The notes beneath the pieces were generated by a model. That model ran no database searches and had not been told where the DNA came from. It worked only from the letters and a program-made list of their open reading frames with translations. Below, piece after piece: positions 44,830 through 60,169 of a stretch of 64,000 nucleotides of DNA. The stretch lies in the NCBI GenBank assembly GCA_015143295.1, contig CM026568.1, forward strand, positions 14,018,607 to 14,082,606. Reading direction: 5' to 3'. How positions within the stretch are numbered: the stretch's first letter is position 1; each line of letters begins with the position of its first letter. Origin of the DNA: Tetracentron sinense (lineage: Eukaryota > Streptophyta > Magnoliopsida > Trochodendrales > Trochodendraceae). A program made the position numbers and the translations under genes.

Positions 44830-46012
44830 CATTTACTTTACATGAAAAACTAGGGTTTTAAAACTTATAAAAATATGCCATTAAAAGGTAGAACTACAAG
44901 TTTCGGCTATTTATAGTATCTTTTGTGGTTTTAATAACTAAGGGTTTGCTTCTCTACACATGTCCAGAATTAGAGCACGGATGCAATCAAAGACCTTACT
45001 TGTAAAATAAAAAATAATATTTGTTTGAATGGTTAAAACCCTAGTTGGATGAGCATTACCAATCATGCATGGATTGATAATCTTAATTAGTGTTAGAATC
45101 TATTTCTTAATACTACACCAGAATATATTCCCCCATTCTGTCATCTATTGTCATTTGCCACGAGTCAATGTTATCTTTCTGATCCATTCTTTCTCAAGAT
45201 CATCTGCTACCAATCTTAAATATGTAACCATCCTATAATCTTGGTGATAGGATGAACTTTGTGTTTGTAGTGAGATTACATTTAAGTAACTTGAGAAAGA
45301 GAATGTCTAAGTTAGCTAGACAACATACCATTCCTTTGTAGATTGGCATTCCGTTGAAGTAAACCTCATCAAGATCAGCATTAATTAAGCAATCTATCCA
45401 TTGCTCCTATATCAACCACTATTTTGTCATCGTCTACATTTCACTTCTCATCTATGGGATATCTTCTACCTTATCCACATTTTGTACCTCAAAATGATAA
45501 AATTTGATACTGACACACCAAGCCAAATGGGGAATTGATTTGAAAGTAAACATTAGAGAATTAAAAATTAACGTTACTAACGTTAGTGATTAATTCCTCT
45601 CTCCATCGAAATCATGTTCAAGGAACCCTGTCATAAACTTGTGTTCTCTCATCCTATATTTCTCATCCATCATGTTGTCGATGCTGGAGATGAGGTGACA
45701 CTATTCGTGTTAAATCAGTGGCAAACATATTTAGTAAAGAGCATGCTTTTAGGCTTCATTTGTACATTTGTAATGCCAACACTAAGTTCTTTTTTGTTTT
45801 ATAAAATCTAATTTTCCAAATAGAAACAAATACGTGCTATGGAGAATTATTATGTGGTGCCACACAATCACGAGAAGATAAGTCATACTTCGAAAAGACT
45901 TGCCAATTGAGGTATTAGATTGTTTATAAGTTTGGTTAAATCTTCCAAATCATCAATGTTTGTGTTTGTGTCTGTATAAAAAAAAATTGGTTCATATTTA
46001 ACTCCAAAATGA
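44830..46012. other. Spacer, nothing recognised
   Basis: No gene is supported. At about 45557-45592 there is an inverted match to the AATCACTAACGTTAGTAACG word of the macrosatellite, suggesting a scrap of that repeat in opposite orientation. The short open frame at 45614-45811 shows no family motif. Confidence 0.45.
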
Positions 46013-46611
46013 ATTAATATTTTTTCTAAAAATCAAGGATGGGTGGATGAACCCTAAGGACACATGGCGACCTCAGGGACATAATCGGATTTGCCAAATT
46101 CGTTATTATCATAAAAGATTTGGTTGCACTTTTTTTTTTAAGATAACATCATATCCCAAAACATCAAATTTTAAAACATAGAAATAGAAAAAAAAGATCT
46201 AATGAGCAAAGTGACTCATGACAATTAAGGATAGTGATTAAAAAGAATCCAAGACCATAACGGTGAGATGTATGCTATGATCTCCTTGGTGAAACACCAA
46301 TACATGCGTGAATTGAAGAGGTTTGCCCGAGTGTGATACTCGGGCATCTTCTAGAGGAATTTCATTGCCACCTGATCTCTCTTCTCCACCTCCAAATAAG
46401 GAAAACACCACTCCTGCTTGGTGGTTTGAACTTTAAGATGAATTGCTAATATTGTACATAAAAGTTGGATGAAGTTTGAAGACGACCTACTAATATTGTA
46501 CATTTTTTAGTTGGGGGGGCGTTAGGCATCCCCCTCATTCTCTTAATTGTTCATATTACTCTTTGGGACTTTATAACTGCCTCACTCAACTAGTTTCCTT
46601 GTGGCACCACT

Positions 46612-47946
46612 TCTGTGGTGGATTCGGAGAAGTGTTTTCAGATTATAACTTCGGTTACAGATACGCGGATTCCTAAGCTACAGGATTCCACGCGTAGGTT
46701 CTTCTCGATTTGCTCTTCTCCCTTCTGCCAATCCATTCTAATTTGTGCATTGATCCCTAACGAGTCATGTCTTGATCTTCGAGTGATGAGTGCAAGGAAC
46801 TATCCAGGCAATCTGTTGGTATCCAACGTCCATCAAAGTTCTTTTCTCTTTAGTCGTCCTTAAATTCTTCATGGACTCATAAAGAGGGTTAACGCTCTTT
46901 TTAGTATCTCTTCCCAAATTTTTTGAATGCCTTGCTAGATGCTTCCACGTCTCTTCCCCCAAGTTCTGGTATGGGGTGTTACCGTGCTGGGTCGGTCCCA
47001 TCTTATACTACAGGATGGTGCAACCCTGAGTTGGTCCTTTTTTACGTAGATTTAGAGTATCGCTTGTCGTCGCTACTATTAACGGTGGGCTTGGTGTGCG
47101 GGTTTCCTCTTTCTGGTCCAACGCCTCTTCGGGGTGCATGTATTTGGTCGACTCGGCTGGCTTGAATGAAACGGCAACAGGACACACCTAGCCAGAGGAG
47201 CAGGACCATAATTGGTCCCTGAGCCTCTTCCTTCATGGAGGGCTCTCGCACTGTCCCAGAGGATCTTACCACTTCTACGGGTTACCCTGAGTTAACGGAG
47301 CTGATGTTGGTACTAAGGAGGGATGTGTAGATGATTCTGATTGACCGGTCTCATCTCAGCTACTCATGAGGTTGGAGGCCCTCGGCCTAAGCAAGGTGTC
47401 TACTTATGCACGTAATGCATGCGTACATGTCACGTGCATTGGGTACCTCGTGTTACCTCATTGCTAAGAATGGTGGTGCCCCTTCAAACTGCTCCTGGGT
47501 CAGCAATTTATTATGGGAGGAAGAGTCAGGAGCCCATGCAAACTATTCTACAGTTCATCAAAGCACAGGCCGAAAGAAATCTAGTCTACTCTTCACGAGG
47601 ATCCCGTGCAAGGCCTGGGAGCATCTATTGTGCTACCTCATGACCTTTTGCCCACCTCTGTCTTTCTGAGGGGTTTCCATTTGTGTTTCCAACCCGATTT
47701 GGGTAGCTTTTGGGAAGCTCCTCTCCTATGGAAGGCTCCCTACCAAATTCTTTTGCCCGTCCACTGGAACCTTCCTTCGTTTTACATGTTGATGGCGTGC
47801 TTCTTCCTCTGTCATTTTTTACTTAGCACTTCGTCCAATGTAAATCAACTGAGCCTTATGCTCCAATTAATGCATCTGTTCCAATTTCGAATGTAATTTA
47901 GTGAATAACGTAATCTACTGAATAATAGACTGTTGTTACATTCTCC

Positions 47947-47997
<51 letters not shown>

Positions 47998-48700
47998 TGC
48001 TTTAGGATTACTCATGTAATTAGCATGTTCTATTATCAGTTCTACAATTCTCCAGCCGACCTACACATATTATCATCCACTATGAGTCTACTTGCAGCGT
48101 TCATCCCTATCTGTGAATACCCTTTATGATCCTGTCTCTACCAAGAATCTCACATGTGCCCGCATGATTTTCCCTAGGATGGAGATACTGAGCTAATTTA
48201 TTAACCTTCTACTAAAACACGGCCCTACTCACTGTGTCTACTCCAACCTCTTTTTTTCCTAGAGTAGAAGAATTTCTTCCCTACTCTGTCTTTTGTAGGC
48301 AATATTGTTTGTCGTTAATTGAACGGGAAGTTCCTCATCCCACAGACGGCGCCAATTTGTGGTGGGTTCAAATAATCCCTATGGTTACAGATACGCGTGT
48401 TCCTGAGTTGTAGGATTCCATGTGCATTTTCATCTTTGTCTTACGACGTCCATGAGCATCCATGGGGTTGTCCTCCACCTGCGGAAGACACTTTGACACT
48501 CAAGTTAGTTGTGATTTCATATTAGTGTTAACCCCTAGAGTTCTTGCTTACCCTTGCGCATCTCTCTCTGTTGGTATATCTTCCCTTCGAAGTTCCTTGC
48601 CTTCTATCAATGGATGTTGTCTAAGGTGTCCCATAACTCCTAATGTCAGAGTTTGGCGGCTCTTGTTAAGTCACTTGTCTGCAATATCGACGATACACTG
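46612..48700 (-). mobile_element. LTR-element-like remnant inside long unit 1 (fossil)
   Basis: On the minus strand, CCACCACA is followed two bases later by TTGGCGCCGTCTGTGGGA (about 48339-48356), which resembles the LTR end and primer-binding site of plant Gypsy and related non-autonomous elements. A TGTGGTGG start with GGTTACAGATACGCG recurs at 46612 and 48358, suggesting LTR edges. No gag or pol is seen. A degraded counterpart of the primer site lies near 60480 in unit 5. It is broken and old. Confidence 0.4.
47949..47993. repeat. (TA)n microsatellite
   Basis: About 22 TA repeats lie in the extra segment of long unit 1. The same position in long unit 5 has a (TA)n at 60128-60166. Confidence 0.95.
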
Positions 48701-51700
48701 ACGTCACACTCAAGCATTGTGAGTGTGCCTTTTTGAGGCACTCATGGAAAAATTTTTGTTAAGTTTTGTACGCTACCTGGCATATAAGCTTAGGTAGGGG
48801 GTTTTGTTACCCATTCTGAAGTGAACCCAAATAGGCTGCTCGGATGACGGGGCTGAACAGGATTATTTGGTTTTTGCTAGAATTCACTGGTGCTTTAACT
48901 TTTTTCCATTACAAGAATAATTTAAATGTAGCATTTGACTCTGATCTGTGAGGGTGAATCTCCACCACATTATGATTGGAATTCCAATCGTTTTGTGTTT
49001 TGGATATATTTATTACATCCAAAGAGAATTCCTGTGTTGACTTTTAGCAAAGGGTATGAAAAACTTGGCACGCAACATCAATCCCCTCCTTATCTTCCAG
49101 AAAAAGATCAGTACCCTACTACTATGGGGACTTATCAGTAAAATGGAATGATCATAGTCATAGTCATCTGATCTTTGGATTTTATTTTGAATGTATGATA
49201 CAATTCCTTCCAACTTATCTTATCTTCCTTAGTCATCTATGCCACTGTCTGCATTACCGCTTCATCTCTATGTCCTTCCATTTTAGAATCTTTTAACCAA
49301 GTCAGTGAATTTTAACTAGGGTTAAAAAAATTCAATATTTTTTTCTAATAAGTAAGGATAGGAGAGTGAATCATAACCACAGTTAAGGGGTGTCAATAGA
49401 GACATGACCTCAACTTTGAGAGAATTTGAAATCATACAAAATGGATGTGTGAAGGAATATGTGAACACACCACATAGAGATGTTGTAGTGGATGGCTAGA
49501 TCGAATCGCAGTCAATTCCGATTGAATTCAGGGTGTGTTCAATTGCACCCACAAGTCACCACATGTCCTTGTTAACTTCTATTAACCATGGTTAAGATTC
49601 ACTAACCCTTAGGGTTCAACAATCTAACCTTCCTTTTTAGAAAAAAAATTACCCTAACTATTAAAAATTCTCAACTATAGTTAAATATATTTTAAAACCT
49701 TAGGGTTAATATTTTGAACCCTAAGAATTTGTGAATCTTAACCACAGTTAATAGGGACACGTGATGACTTGTGGGTGCGATTGAACTCTCCTTGAAATCA
49801 ATCGCAATTGGTTGTGATTCGATCTCAAGTCCTCCTCTTTGCGACTGCGACTGAAGTAATGATATCAAAGATATCTGACACAAGGAATCCTCGTATGAAG
49901 TATTTTGAGGTGAAGTTTCTCTCTATGTTTGTATCTCTGTGCCCCACAACCTCCTCCTCTATTTATATATTTTTGCCCCACAAATGAATATATATATTTG
50001 TATATTACTTTTTGGGTTTTTTCTCTCAATACCTGGGTTTTATTAGGCGGCCCTAAATACAACCCGTTTTAAGAGCATGAATTTTTTACATCTAAACATT
50101 TTTAGTGTGACATAAGTGCCCCTACCCTTATAAACACTGAGTTTTGTAAACGAATGAAGCTCGTCACTGCTCTTGCCATAGCTCTCACCGTAACTACCGT
50201 TGATAACTACCGTATACCAAGGTCTCACGAATTTTTCCTGGGTTTAGCGTGTCTTTCATGAGGTTTTGTTTTATCTATTGAATCTTTAGCTGAATCTAAA
50301 GTTTTTGTGTGTGTGTTATTTTGTTTAAGAGATTAGTTACGGGTAAATAAGTCTAAAAGAAGGAATAGATGAAAAGAAAGAAGAAATGACAAGTATTATT
50401 ATAATATTTTGTATCACTCAGCAATTTAATACGTGTTGATTTTTAAAGATATTACAGAACTTCTCTAAATCGCGAAAGTCTTTCAATATTTTCTCTTCTT
50501 CAATTTTTTTGAAAATCTTTTCTAGGTTTTCCTGTAAAATAATACATGAATTGCAAACAAGGCATCCGTTTTCTATTGATTGTAATGATTAATAAAAGAG
50601 TAACGTTAGTAATGTTAACTTTTCAAAACACTCTCGCTAACTTCTCCAAATCACTAACGTAATAACATTAAATTTTTAAATCAATAACGTTGACCTTTTA
50701 AATTACTTTCGACTCAAAAGGTTTGGGTATCAAGCCACTGGTTAGGTTTAATTTGGCTTTACTAGGCAAATGGCTTTGGAGGTCCAGTGTAGAAAGTGAT
50801 AGCCTTTCGAGGAATGTCATCGAAGCCAATTTAGGGCCAAGTTGATTTGGTAGAGACGAGAGGCTCAGTTTGAGGTCCTCATTTGAACCAAATCATCTAT
50901 GGTTATAACCGAATTCTGGTGAATCTGGTTATGCCCAGAGGTCAAAACGTGCCCCTCTTTTAACGCCCCTTAATTGTGGTTAAGATTCACTCACCACTAG
51001 GGTTCACTCACTCATCCATGGTTTTTAGAAAAATATATTAAAATATTTTTAAAAATGAATTAATATTTTTTTCAAAAAATCAAGGATGTGTGGGTGAACC
51101 CTAGGGACACATGGAGACCTCAGGGAGATAATCGGATTTACCAAATTCGTTATAATCATGAAAATTTGGTTGTACTTTTGTTTTTAAGATAACATCATCT
51201 CCCGAAACAACAAATTTTAAAACATAGAAATAGAAAAAAAAAATCTGATGAGCAAAGTGACTCATGACAATTAAGGATAGTGATTAAAAACAATCCAACG
51301 ACCATAATGGTGAGATGTATGCTATCATGTCCTTGGTGAAACACCAATACATTCGTGAGTTGAAGAGGCTTGCTCGAGTGTGATACTCAAGCATCTGCCA
51401 GAAGAAATTCATTGTCACCTGATATCTATTCTCCTCCCCCAAATAGAGAAAACACCACTCCTGCTCAGTGGTTTGAACTTTGAAGACAAACTGCTAATAT
51501 TGTACATAAAAGTTAGAATAACTGTGAATATGACCTACTCATATTGTACATTTGAATTGCGGAGCGTTCGGTGTCTCCCTTATTCTTTTTACCAATCATA
51601 CTACTCATTGGGACTATATAAGTGCCTCACTCAACTAGTTCCCTTGTTGCACCACTTTTTGGTAGGCTAGAGAAGTGTTTTTAGATCACACATTTGGTTA

Positions 51701-54700
51701 CGAATACGCGCATTCCCAAGCTGCAAGATTCCACGTGCAACTTTTTCTCGGTTTGCTCTTCTCCCTTCTGCCGAGCCATTCTGAGTTATGCATTGATCCC
51801 TTATAAGTCATATGTTGATCTTCGAGTGATGGATGCAAGGAACTATCCGGACAATCTATTGTTATGCAACATCCGTCAAGGTGTTTTTATCTTTAATCGT
51901 CTTTAGATTCATCAACAATCTATCCTTGCTTTTTAGAAAAAAATATTAACCCTAAGGGTTAAAAATTCTTAACTATCGTTAAATATATTTTAAACCCTTA
52001 GTTAAATATATTTTGAACCCTGAGAGTTTGCGAATCTTAACCACAGTTAATAGGGACACGTGATGACTTGTGGGTGAGATTGAACTCTCTCTGAAATCAA
52101 TTACAATTGGTTGTGATTCGATCTCAAGTCCTCCTCTTTGCGACTACGACTAAATTAAACCTCCAATTTGTGACTGCGACTAAAGTAATGATATCAAAGA
52201 TATCTGACAAAAGGAATCCTCGTAATGAAGTATTGTTCATCCTCTCTAGCTCTCTGGTATTTACTGTTCATCTACTCCAGCTCTCTAGCCATCCTCCTTC
52301 ATTTGCTCGAGCTCTCAACGAAAAGATATCCTACCATCCCACTGAGGTGAAGGTTCTCTCTATGTTTGTATCTCTATGCCCCACAACCTCCTCCTCTATT
52401 TATATATTTCTGCCCCACGAATTAATATATTATTTTTTATGATTTTTCTCTCAATACTAGGGTTTTATTAGGCGGCCCTAAATACGCCCTATTTTAAGAG
52501 CATGACTTTTTTACATCTAAACTTGTTTAGTGTGACATAAGTGCCCCTACCCTTAAAAACAATTAGTTTTGTAACCGAAAGAAGCTCGTCACTGCTCTTG
52601 TCATAGCTCTCACCGCTACTACCGATGATAACTACCGTATACTAAGGTCTCACGAATTTTTTTTTGGGTTTTGCGTGTCTTTCATGAGGTTTTATATTTT
52701 CTATTGAATCATTAGGTTAATCTAAAGTTTTTTGTGTGTGTTATTTTGTTGAAGACATTAGTTACAGGTAAGTAAGCCTAAAAGAAGGAATAAATGAAAA
52801 GAAAGAAGAAATAACAAATATTATTTTAATATTTTGTGTCATTCAAGAGCTTCATAAGTGTTGATTTTTAAAGATATTACGGAAATTCTCTAAATCGTGA
52901 AATTCTTTCCATATTTTCTCTTCTTCAATTTTTTTTAAATCTTTTCTAGATTTTCCTGGAAAATAATACATGAATTGCAAGCAAGGCATCCGTTTTCTAT
53001 TGATTGTAATAATTAATTAAACAGTAACGTTAGTAATGTTAACTTTTCAAAAAACTCTCGCTACCTTTCCAAATCACTAACGTTAGTAACATTAAATTTT
53101 TAAATCAATAACGTTGACCTTTTAAATTAGTTTCAACTCAAAAGGTTTGGGTTTTAAACGACTGGTTAGGTTTAATTTGGCTTTACTAGGCAAATGGCTT
53201 TGGTGGTCTAGTGTAGAAAAAAGTGATAGCCTTTTGAGGAATGTCATCGAAGCCAATTTAGGGCCAAGTTGATTTGGGAGTCGCGAGAGGCTCAAGATGT
53301 GGTCTTCATTTGAACCAAATCATCTATGGTTATAACCGAATTCTGGTGAATCTGGTTCTGCCCCTGAGGTCACAACGTAACCATCTTTTGACGCCACTTA
53401 ACTGAGGTCAAGATTCACTCACCCCTAGGGTTCACTCACTCATCCATGGTTTTTAGAAAAATATATTAAAATATTTTTAAAAATGAATTAATATTTTTTT
53501 CTAAAAATCAAGGATGGGTGGGTGAGCTCTAAGGACACATGGCGACCTTAGGGACATAATCGGATTTACCAAATTCGTAATAATCGTAGAAAATTTGGTT
53601 GCACTTTTATTTTTAAGATAACATCTTCTCCCAAAATAGCAAATTTTAAAACATATGAATTGGAAAAAAAATCTAATGAGCAAAATGACTCATGACAATT
53701 AAGGATAGTGATTCAAAACAATCGAACGACCGTAATGGTGAGATGTATGCTATCATCTCCTTGGTGAAACACCAATACACTCGTGAGCTGAAGAGGCTTG
53801 CCCGAGTGTGACACTCAGGCATCTGCCAGAGGAAATTCATTGTTACCTGATTTCTCTTCGCCTCCAAATAGAGAAAACACCACTCCTGCTCAGTGGTTTG
53901 AACTTTGAAGATGAACTGCTAATATTGTACATAAAAGTTAGATGAACTTTAAAGATAACCTACTAATATTGTACATTTGAATTGGGGGGTGTTAGGCGTC
54001 TCCTTTATTCTCTTCATACTACTCATTAGGACTATACAAGTGTCTCACTCAATTAGTTTCCTTGTTGTAACACTTTTATGGTGGGTTCAGAGAAGTGTTT
54101 TCAGATCATACATTTGGTTACGGATATGTGCATTCCCAATCTGCAATATTCCACATGCAACTTTTTCTCGATTTGCTCTTCTTTCTTCTGCCCAGTCATT
54201 CCGAGTTATGCATTGATCCCTTACAAGTCATATGTTGATATTCGAGTGATTGATGCAAGCAACTATCTGGACAATCTGTTGTTATCCAACGTCCATCAAG
54301 GTGTTTTTATCTTTATTCATCCTTAGATTCGTCAACAATCTATCCTTGCTTTTTAGAAAAAAATATTAACCCTGAGGGTTAAAAATTCTTAACTATCGTT
54401 AAATATTTTTTAAACCCTTAGTGAAATATATTTTGAACCCTAAGAGTTTGTGATTCTTAACCACAGTTAATAGGGACACGTGATGACTTTTGGGTGCGAT
54501 TGAACTCTCCCTAAAATTAATTGCAATTGGTTGTGATTCGATCTCAAGTCCTCCTTTTGCAACTGAGACTAAACCTCCTCTTTGCAACTACGACTGAAGT
54601 AATGATATCAAAGATATCTGACACAAGGAATCCTCATAATGAAGTATTGTTCATCCTCTCTGGCTCTCCGGTATTTACTGTTCATCCTCTCTAGCTCTCT

Positions 54701-57700
54701 AGCCATCTTCCTTCATTTGCTCAAGCTCTCCGTCGAAGAGATACCTACCATCCCACTAAGGTGAAGTTTATCTCTATGTTTGTATCTCTGTGCCCCACAA
54801 CCTCCTCCTCCATTTATATATTTTTGCCCCACAAATTAATATATATATTTTTATATTATTTTTTGGGTTTTTTCTATCAATACCCGGTTTTTATTAGGCG
54901 GCCCTAAATACATTCCCGTTTTAAGAGCATAAATTTTTTACATCTAAACTTTTTTAGTGTGACATAAATGCCCCTACCCTTATAAACATTAAGTTTTGTA
55001 AACGAAATAAGCTCATCACTGCTCTTGCCATAGCTCTCACCGCTACTATCACTGATCACTACCGTGTACCAAGGTCTCACGAATTTTTTCTGGGTTTTGG
55101 GTGTCTTTCATTAGCTCTTATTTTTCTATTGAATGTTTAGCTCAATCTAAAGCTTTTTGTGTGTGTGTTATTTTATTGAAGAGATTAGTTATAGGTAAGT
55201 AAGTCTAAAAGAATGAATAGATGAAAAGAAAGAAGAAATAACGAGTACTAGTTTAATATTTTGTAACATTCAGGAGCTTCACATGGGTTGATTTTTAAAG
55301 ATATTACAGAACTTCTCTAAATCGTGAAAGTCTTTCCATATTTTCTCTTCTTTAATTTTTTAAAAATCTTTTATGGGTTTTCGTATAAAAAAATACTTGA
55401 ATTGCAAGCAGAGCATCCGTTTTCTATTGATTGTAATGATTAATAAAACAGTAACGTTATTAATGCTAACTTTTCACAACACTCTCGCTAACTTCTCCAA
55501 ATCACTAACGTTAGTAATGTTAAATTTTTAAATCAATAACGTTAACCTTTTAAATTACTTCAACTCAAAAGGTTTAGGTATTAAACCACTGGTAAGGTTT
55601 ACTAGGCAAATGGATTTCGAGGTCCAGTGTATAAAGGATAGCCTTTTGAGGAATGTCATCCAAGCATATTTCGGGCCAAGTTGATTTAGGAGTCGCGAGA
55701 GGCTCAGGTTGAGGTCCTCATTTGAACCAAATCATCTATGGTTATAACCGGATTCTGGTGAATCTGGTTATGCCCCCGAGGTCGCAACGTGCCCCTCTTT
55801 TGAGGCCCCTTAACTATGGTCAAGATTCACTCGCCCCTAGGGTTCACTAACTCATCCATGGTCTTTAGAAAAATATATCAAAATATTTTTTAAAATGACT
55901 TAATATTTTTTTCTAAAAATCAAGGATGGGTGGGTGAACCCTAGGGACACTTGGCGACCTCAGGGACATAATCGGATTTACCAAATTCGTTATCATCGTA
56001 GAAAATTTGGTTGCACTTTTATTTTTAAGATAACATCTTATCCGAAAACATCAAATTTTAAAACATAGAAATTGAAAAAAAAAAATCCGATAAGAAAAGT
56101 GACTCATGACAATTAAGGATAGAGATTAAAAACAATAGAACGACCCTAATGGTGAGATTTATGCTATCATCTCCTTGGTAAAACACCAATACACTCATGA
56201 GCTAAAGAGGCTTGCCCGAGTATGATACTCAGGCATCTGCCAGAGGAAGTTCATTGCCACCTAATTTCTCTTCTCCTCCTCCAAATTGGGAAAACACCAG
56301 TCTTGCTCGGTTTGAACTTTGAAGATGAACTGCTAATATTGTACATAAAATTTAGATAAACTTTGAATATGACCTACTAATATTGTACATTTGAATTGAG
56401 GGGCATTAGGCGTCTCCCTCAGTCTCTTAACCATTCATACTACTTATTGGGACTTTATAAGTGTCTCACTCAACTATTTTCCTTGTTGCACCACTTCTAT
56501 GTTGGGTTTAGAGAAGTGTTTTCAGATCATGCATTTGGTTACGGATACACGCATTCCCAAGCTATAGGATTCCACGTGCAACTTCTTCTTGAATTGCTCA
56601 TCTCCCTTCTATTGAGCCATTCCGAGTTAGGTATTGATCCCTTACAAGTCATATGTTGATCTTCGAGTGATGGATGCAACTATCCGGGCAATCTGTTGTT
56701 ATCCAACGTCCATCAAGTTGTTTTTATCTTTAGTCGTCCTTAGATTTGTTAACAATCTATCCTTACTTTTTAGAAAAAAATATTAACCCTAAGGGTTAAA
56801 AATTCTTAACTATCGTTAAATATATTTTAAACCCTTAGGGTTAATATTATAAACCCTTAGTTAAATATATTTTGAACCCTAATAGTTTGTGAATCTTAAC
56901 CACAATTAATAGGGACACGTGATGACTTGTGGGTGCAATTGTAGTCTCCCCGAAATCAATCGCAATTGGTTGTGATTCGATCTCAAGTCCTCCTCTTTGC
57001 GACTGTGACTGAAGTAATGATATCAAAGATATCTGATACAAGGAATCCTCGTAATGCAGTATTGTTCATCATCTCCAGCTCTCCAGTATTTACTGTTTAT
57101 CCTCTCCAGCTCTCTTGCCATCCTCCATTTGTTCGAGCTTTCCCGCGAAGAGACATACTATCATCCTACTAAGGTGAAGCTTCTCTATATGTTTGTATCT
57201 CTTTGCCCCACAACCTCCTCTATTTATATCTCTGTGTTACACAAATTAATAGATACATTTTTATATTATTTTTTGGCTTTTTCTCTTAATACAGCCGAGT
57301 TTTATTTGGCGACACTAAAGACACCCCATTTAAAGAGCTTGAATTTTTACACCTAAACTTTTTTAGTTTTACATAAGTGCCCCTACCCTTATAAACACTG
57401 AGTTTTGTAAATGAAATAAGCTCGTCACTGTTCATGCCATAGCTTACACCGCTACTACCATTGATAACTACCATATACCAAGGTCTCACGAATTTTTCTT
57501 GGGTTTGGGATGTCTTTCATGAGGTTTTATTTTTTCTATTAAATCTTTAGCTGATTCTAAAGTTATTTGTGTGTGGGTTATTCCATTGAAGAGATTAGTT
57601 ACAGGTAAGTAAGTCTAAAAGAAGGAGAAGATGAAAGTAAAGAAAAAATAACGAGTATTATATTAGTATTTTGTGTAATTCAGCAGGTTCATCTGTGTTG

Positions 57701-59164
57701 TTTTTTAAAGATATTATAAATCTTCTCTAAATCGTGAAAGTCTTTCAATATTTTCTCTTATTCAAATTTTTTAAAATCTTATCTAGGTTTTCCTGTAAAA
57801 TAATACATTAATTGCAAACAGGGCATCCGTTTTCTATTGATTGTAATTATTAATAAAATACTAACGTTAATTTTTCAAAACACTCATGTTAACTTCTTCG
57901 AATCACTAAGTTAGTAACGTTGAAATTTCAAATCAATAACGTTGACTTTTCAAATTACTTTCAACTCAAGAGGTTTACGTATTAAACCACTGGTTAGGTT
58001 TAATTTGGCTTTACTAGGCAAATGGCTTTGGAGGTCCAATATAGAAAGTGATAGGCTTTGGAGGAATGTCATCGAAGCCAATTTAGGATCAAGTTGATTT
58101 GGGAGTCACAAGAGGCTCAGGTCGAGGTCTTCATTGGAATCAAATCATCTATGGTTATAATCGGATTCTGGTGAATCTGGTTATGCCCCTGAGTCACCAC
58201 ATGCCCCCCTTTTGACACCCCTTAATTGTGGTCAAAAATCACTCACCCCTAGGGTTCACTCACTCATCCATGGTTTTTCAAAAAATATAAAATGAAAATA
58301 TTTATAAAAATGAACTAATATTTTTTTTTTTAAAATCAAGGATAGGTGGGTGAACCCTAAGGACACATGGCAACCTCAGGGACATAATCGGATTTTCCAA
58401 ATCCGGTTATAACCGTAGAGGTTTTGGTTGCACTTATTGAGATAACATCATATCCCAAAACATAAAATTTTAAAACATAGAAATTGAAAAAAAAAAGATC
58501 CGATTAGCAAAGTGACTCATGACAATTAAGGATAGTGATTAAAAAGAATCCAACGACCCTAATGGTGAGATGTATGCTATCATCTCCTTGGTGAAATACC
58601 AATACACTCGTGAGCTGAAGAGGCTTGCTCGAGTGTGATACTCAGGCATCTGCCAGAGGAAATTCATTGCCACTTGATCTCTCTTCTCCTCCTCCATATA
58701 GGGAAAACACCGCTCCTGCTTGGTGGTTTGAACTTTGAAGACAAACTGCTAATATTGTACATAAAAGTTAGATGAACTTTAAAGATGACCTTCTAATATT
58801 GTACATTTGAATTAGGGAGCGTTAGGCGTCTCCTTCATTCTCTCAACCATTAATACTACTCATTGGGACTTTACAAGTGTCTCACTCAACTAGTTTCCTT
58901 GTTGCAACACTTCTGTGGTGGGTTCAGAGAAGTGTTTTTGGATCATGCATTTGGTTACAAATACACACATTCCCAAACTGCAGGATTCCACGCGCAACTT
59001 CTTCTCGATTTGCTCTTCTCCTTTCTGTCGAGCCATTCCGAGTTATGCAATGATCCCTTACAAATCATATGTTAATCTCCGAGTGATGGATGCAAGGAAC
59101 TATCAAGGCAATCTGTTGTTATCCAACATCCGTCAAGGTGTTTTTCTTTTTAGTCGTCCTTAGA

Positions 59165-60126
59165 TTCTTCATGGAGTCGTAAAGAGGGCTGACACTCTTT
59201 TTACTATTTCTTCCCAAATTTTTTGAATGCCTTGCTAGATGCTTCCACGTCTCTTCCCCCAAGTTCTGGCACAGGGTGCTACCATACTGGGCTGGTCCCA
59301 TCTCATACTGTAGGACGATGTCATCCTGAGCAGGTCCCTTTTTACATAGAGTTGGAGTGTCGCTTGGTCATCGTTGCTGCTAAGGACGGGCTTGGTGCCC
59401 CAGTTTTATTTTTCACGTCCAACGCCTCTTCGGGGCTTATGTATTTGGTCGGCTCGGCTTGCTTGAATGAAACGACGACGGGGCCTGCCTGGGCAGAGCG
59501 GTTTGGCCGTTACTGGTCCCTGAGCCTCGTCCTTCGTGGAGGGCTCTCACACTATCTTGGAGGATCATTCCACTCCTGCAGGTTAGCCCGAGTTAATGGA
59601 GCTAATGCTGGTACTAAGGAAGGATGTGTAGATGATTTTGATTGGCCGGTCTTGTCTTGGCTGCTGATGAGGTTGGAGGTCCTCGGCCTAAGCAAGGTGT
59701 CTATTTGTGCACATGATGCATGCGTATATGTCACATGCATTGGGTACCACATGCTGCCTCATTGCTAGTAATGGTGGTGCCCCTCTGAACTGCTCCTTGG
59801 TTGGCAACTTATTATGGGAGGAAGAGTCTGGAGCCCATGCTCACTATTCTGAAGTTCATTAAAGCACGGGCCAAAAGAAATCTAGTCGGCTATTCATGAG
59901 GATTCCGTGCAGGATATTCCAGGAGTGTTTGCTGCGCTACCTAATGACCTTTTGCCCACCTGTGTCTTTCAGAGGGGTTTCCATTTGTGTTCCCAACCCG
60001 TTTTGTGCATCTTTTGGGAAGCTCCTCTCCTATAGAACGCTCCCGGCCAAATTCTTTTGCCCCATCCACTGGCACCTTCCTTCGTTTTACATGATGATGG
60101 CGTGCTTCTTCCTCTATCTCCCAAAT

Positions 60127-60169
<43 letters not shown>

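Noticed and set aside
48334-48700. Complete LTR retrotransposon in macrosatellite unit 1
   Set aside because: Only a primer-site-like word and about 75 nt of repeated edge sequence are visible; there are no coding domains and no target duplication.
59223-59768. 181-codon open frame on the plus strand
   Set aside because: It lies in the macrosatellite, the sister copy at 46.9-47.5 kb is not open in the same frame, and the translation shows no family motif.
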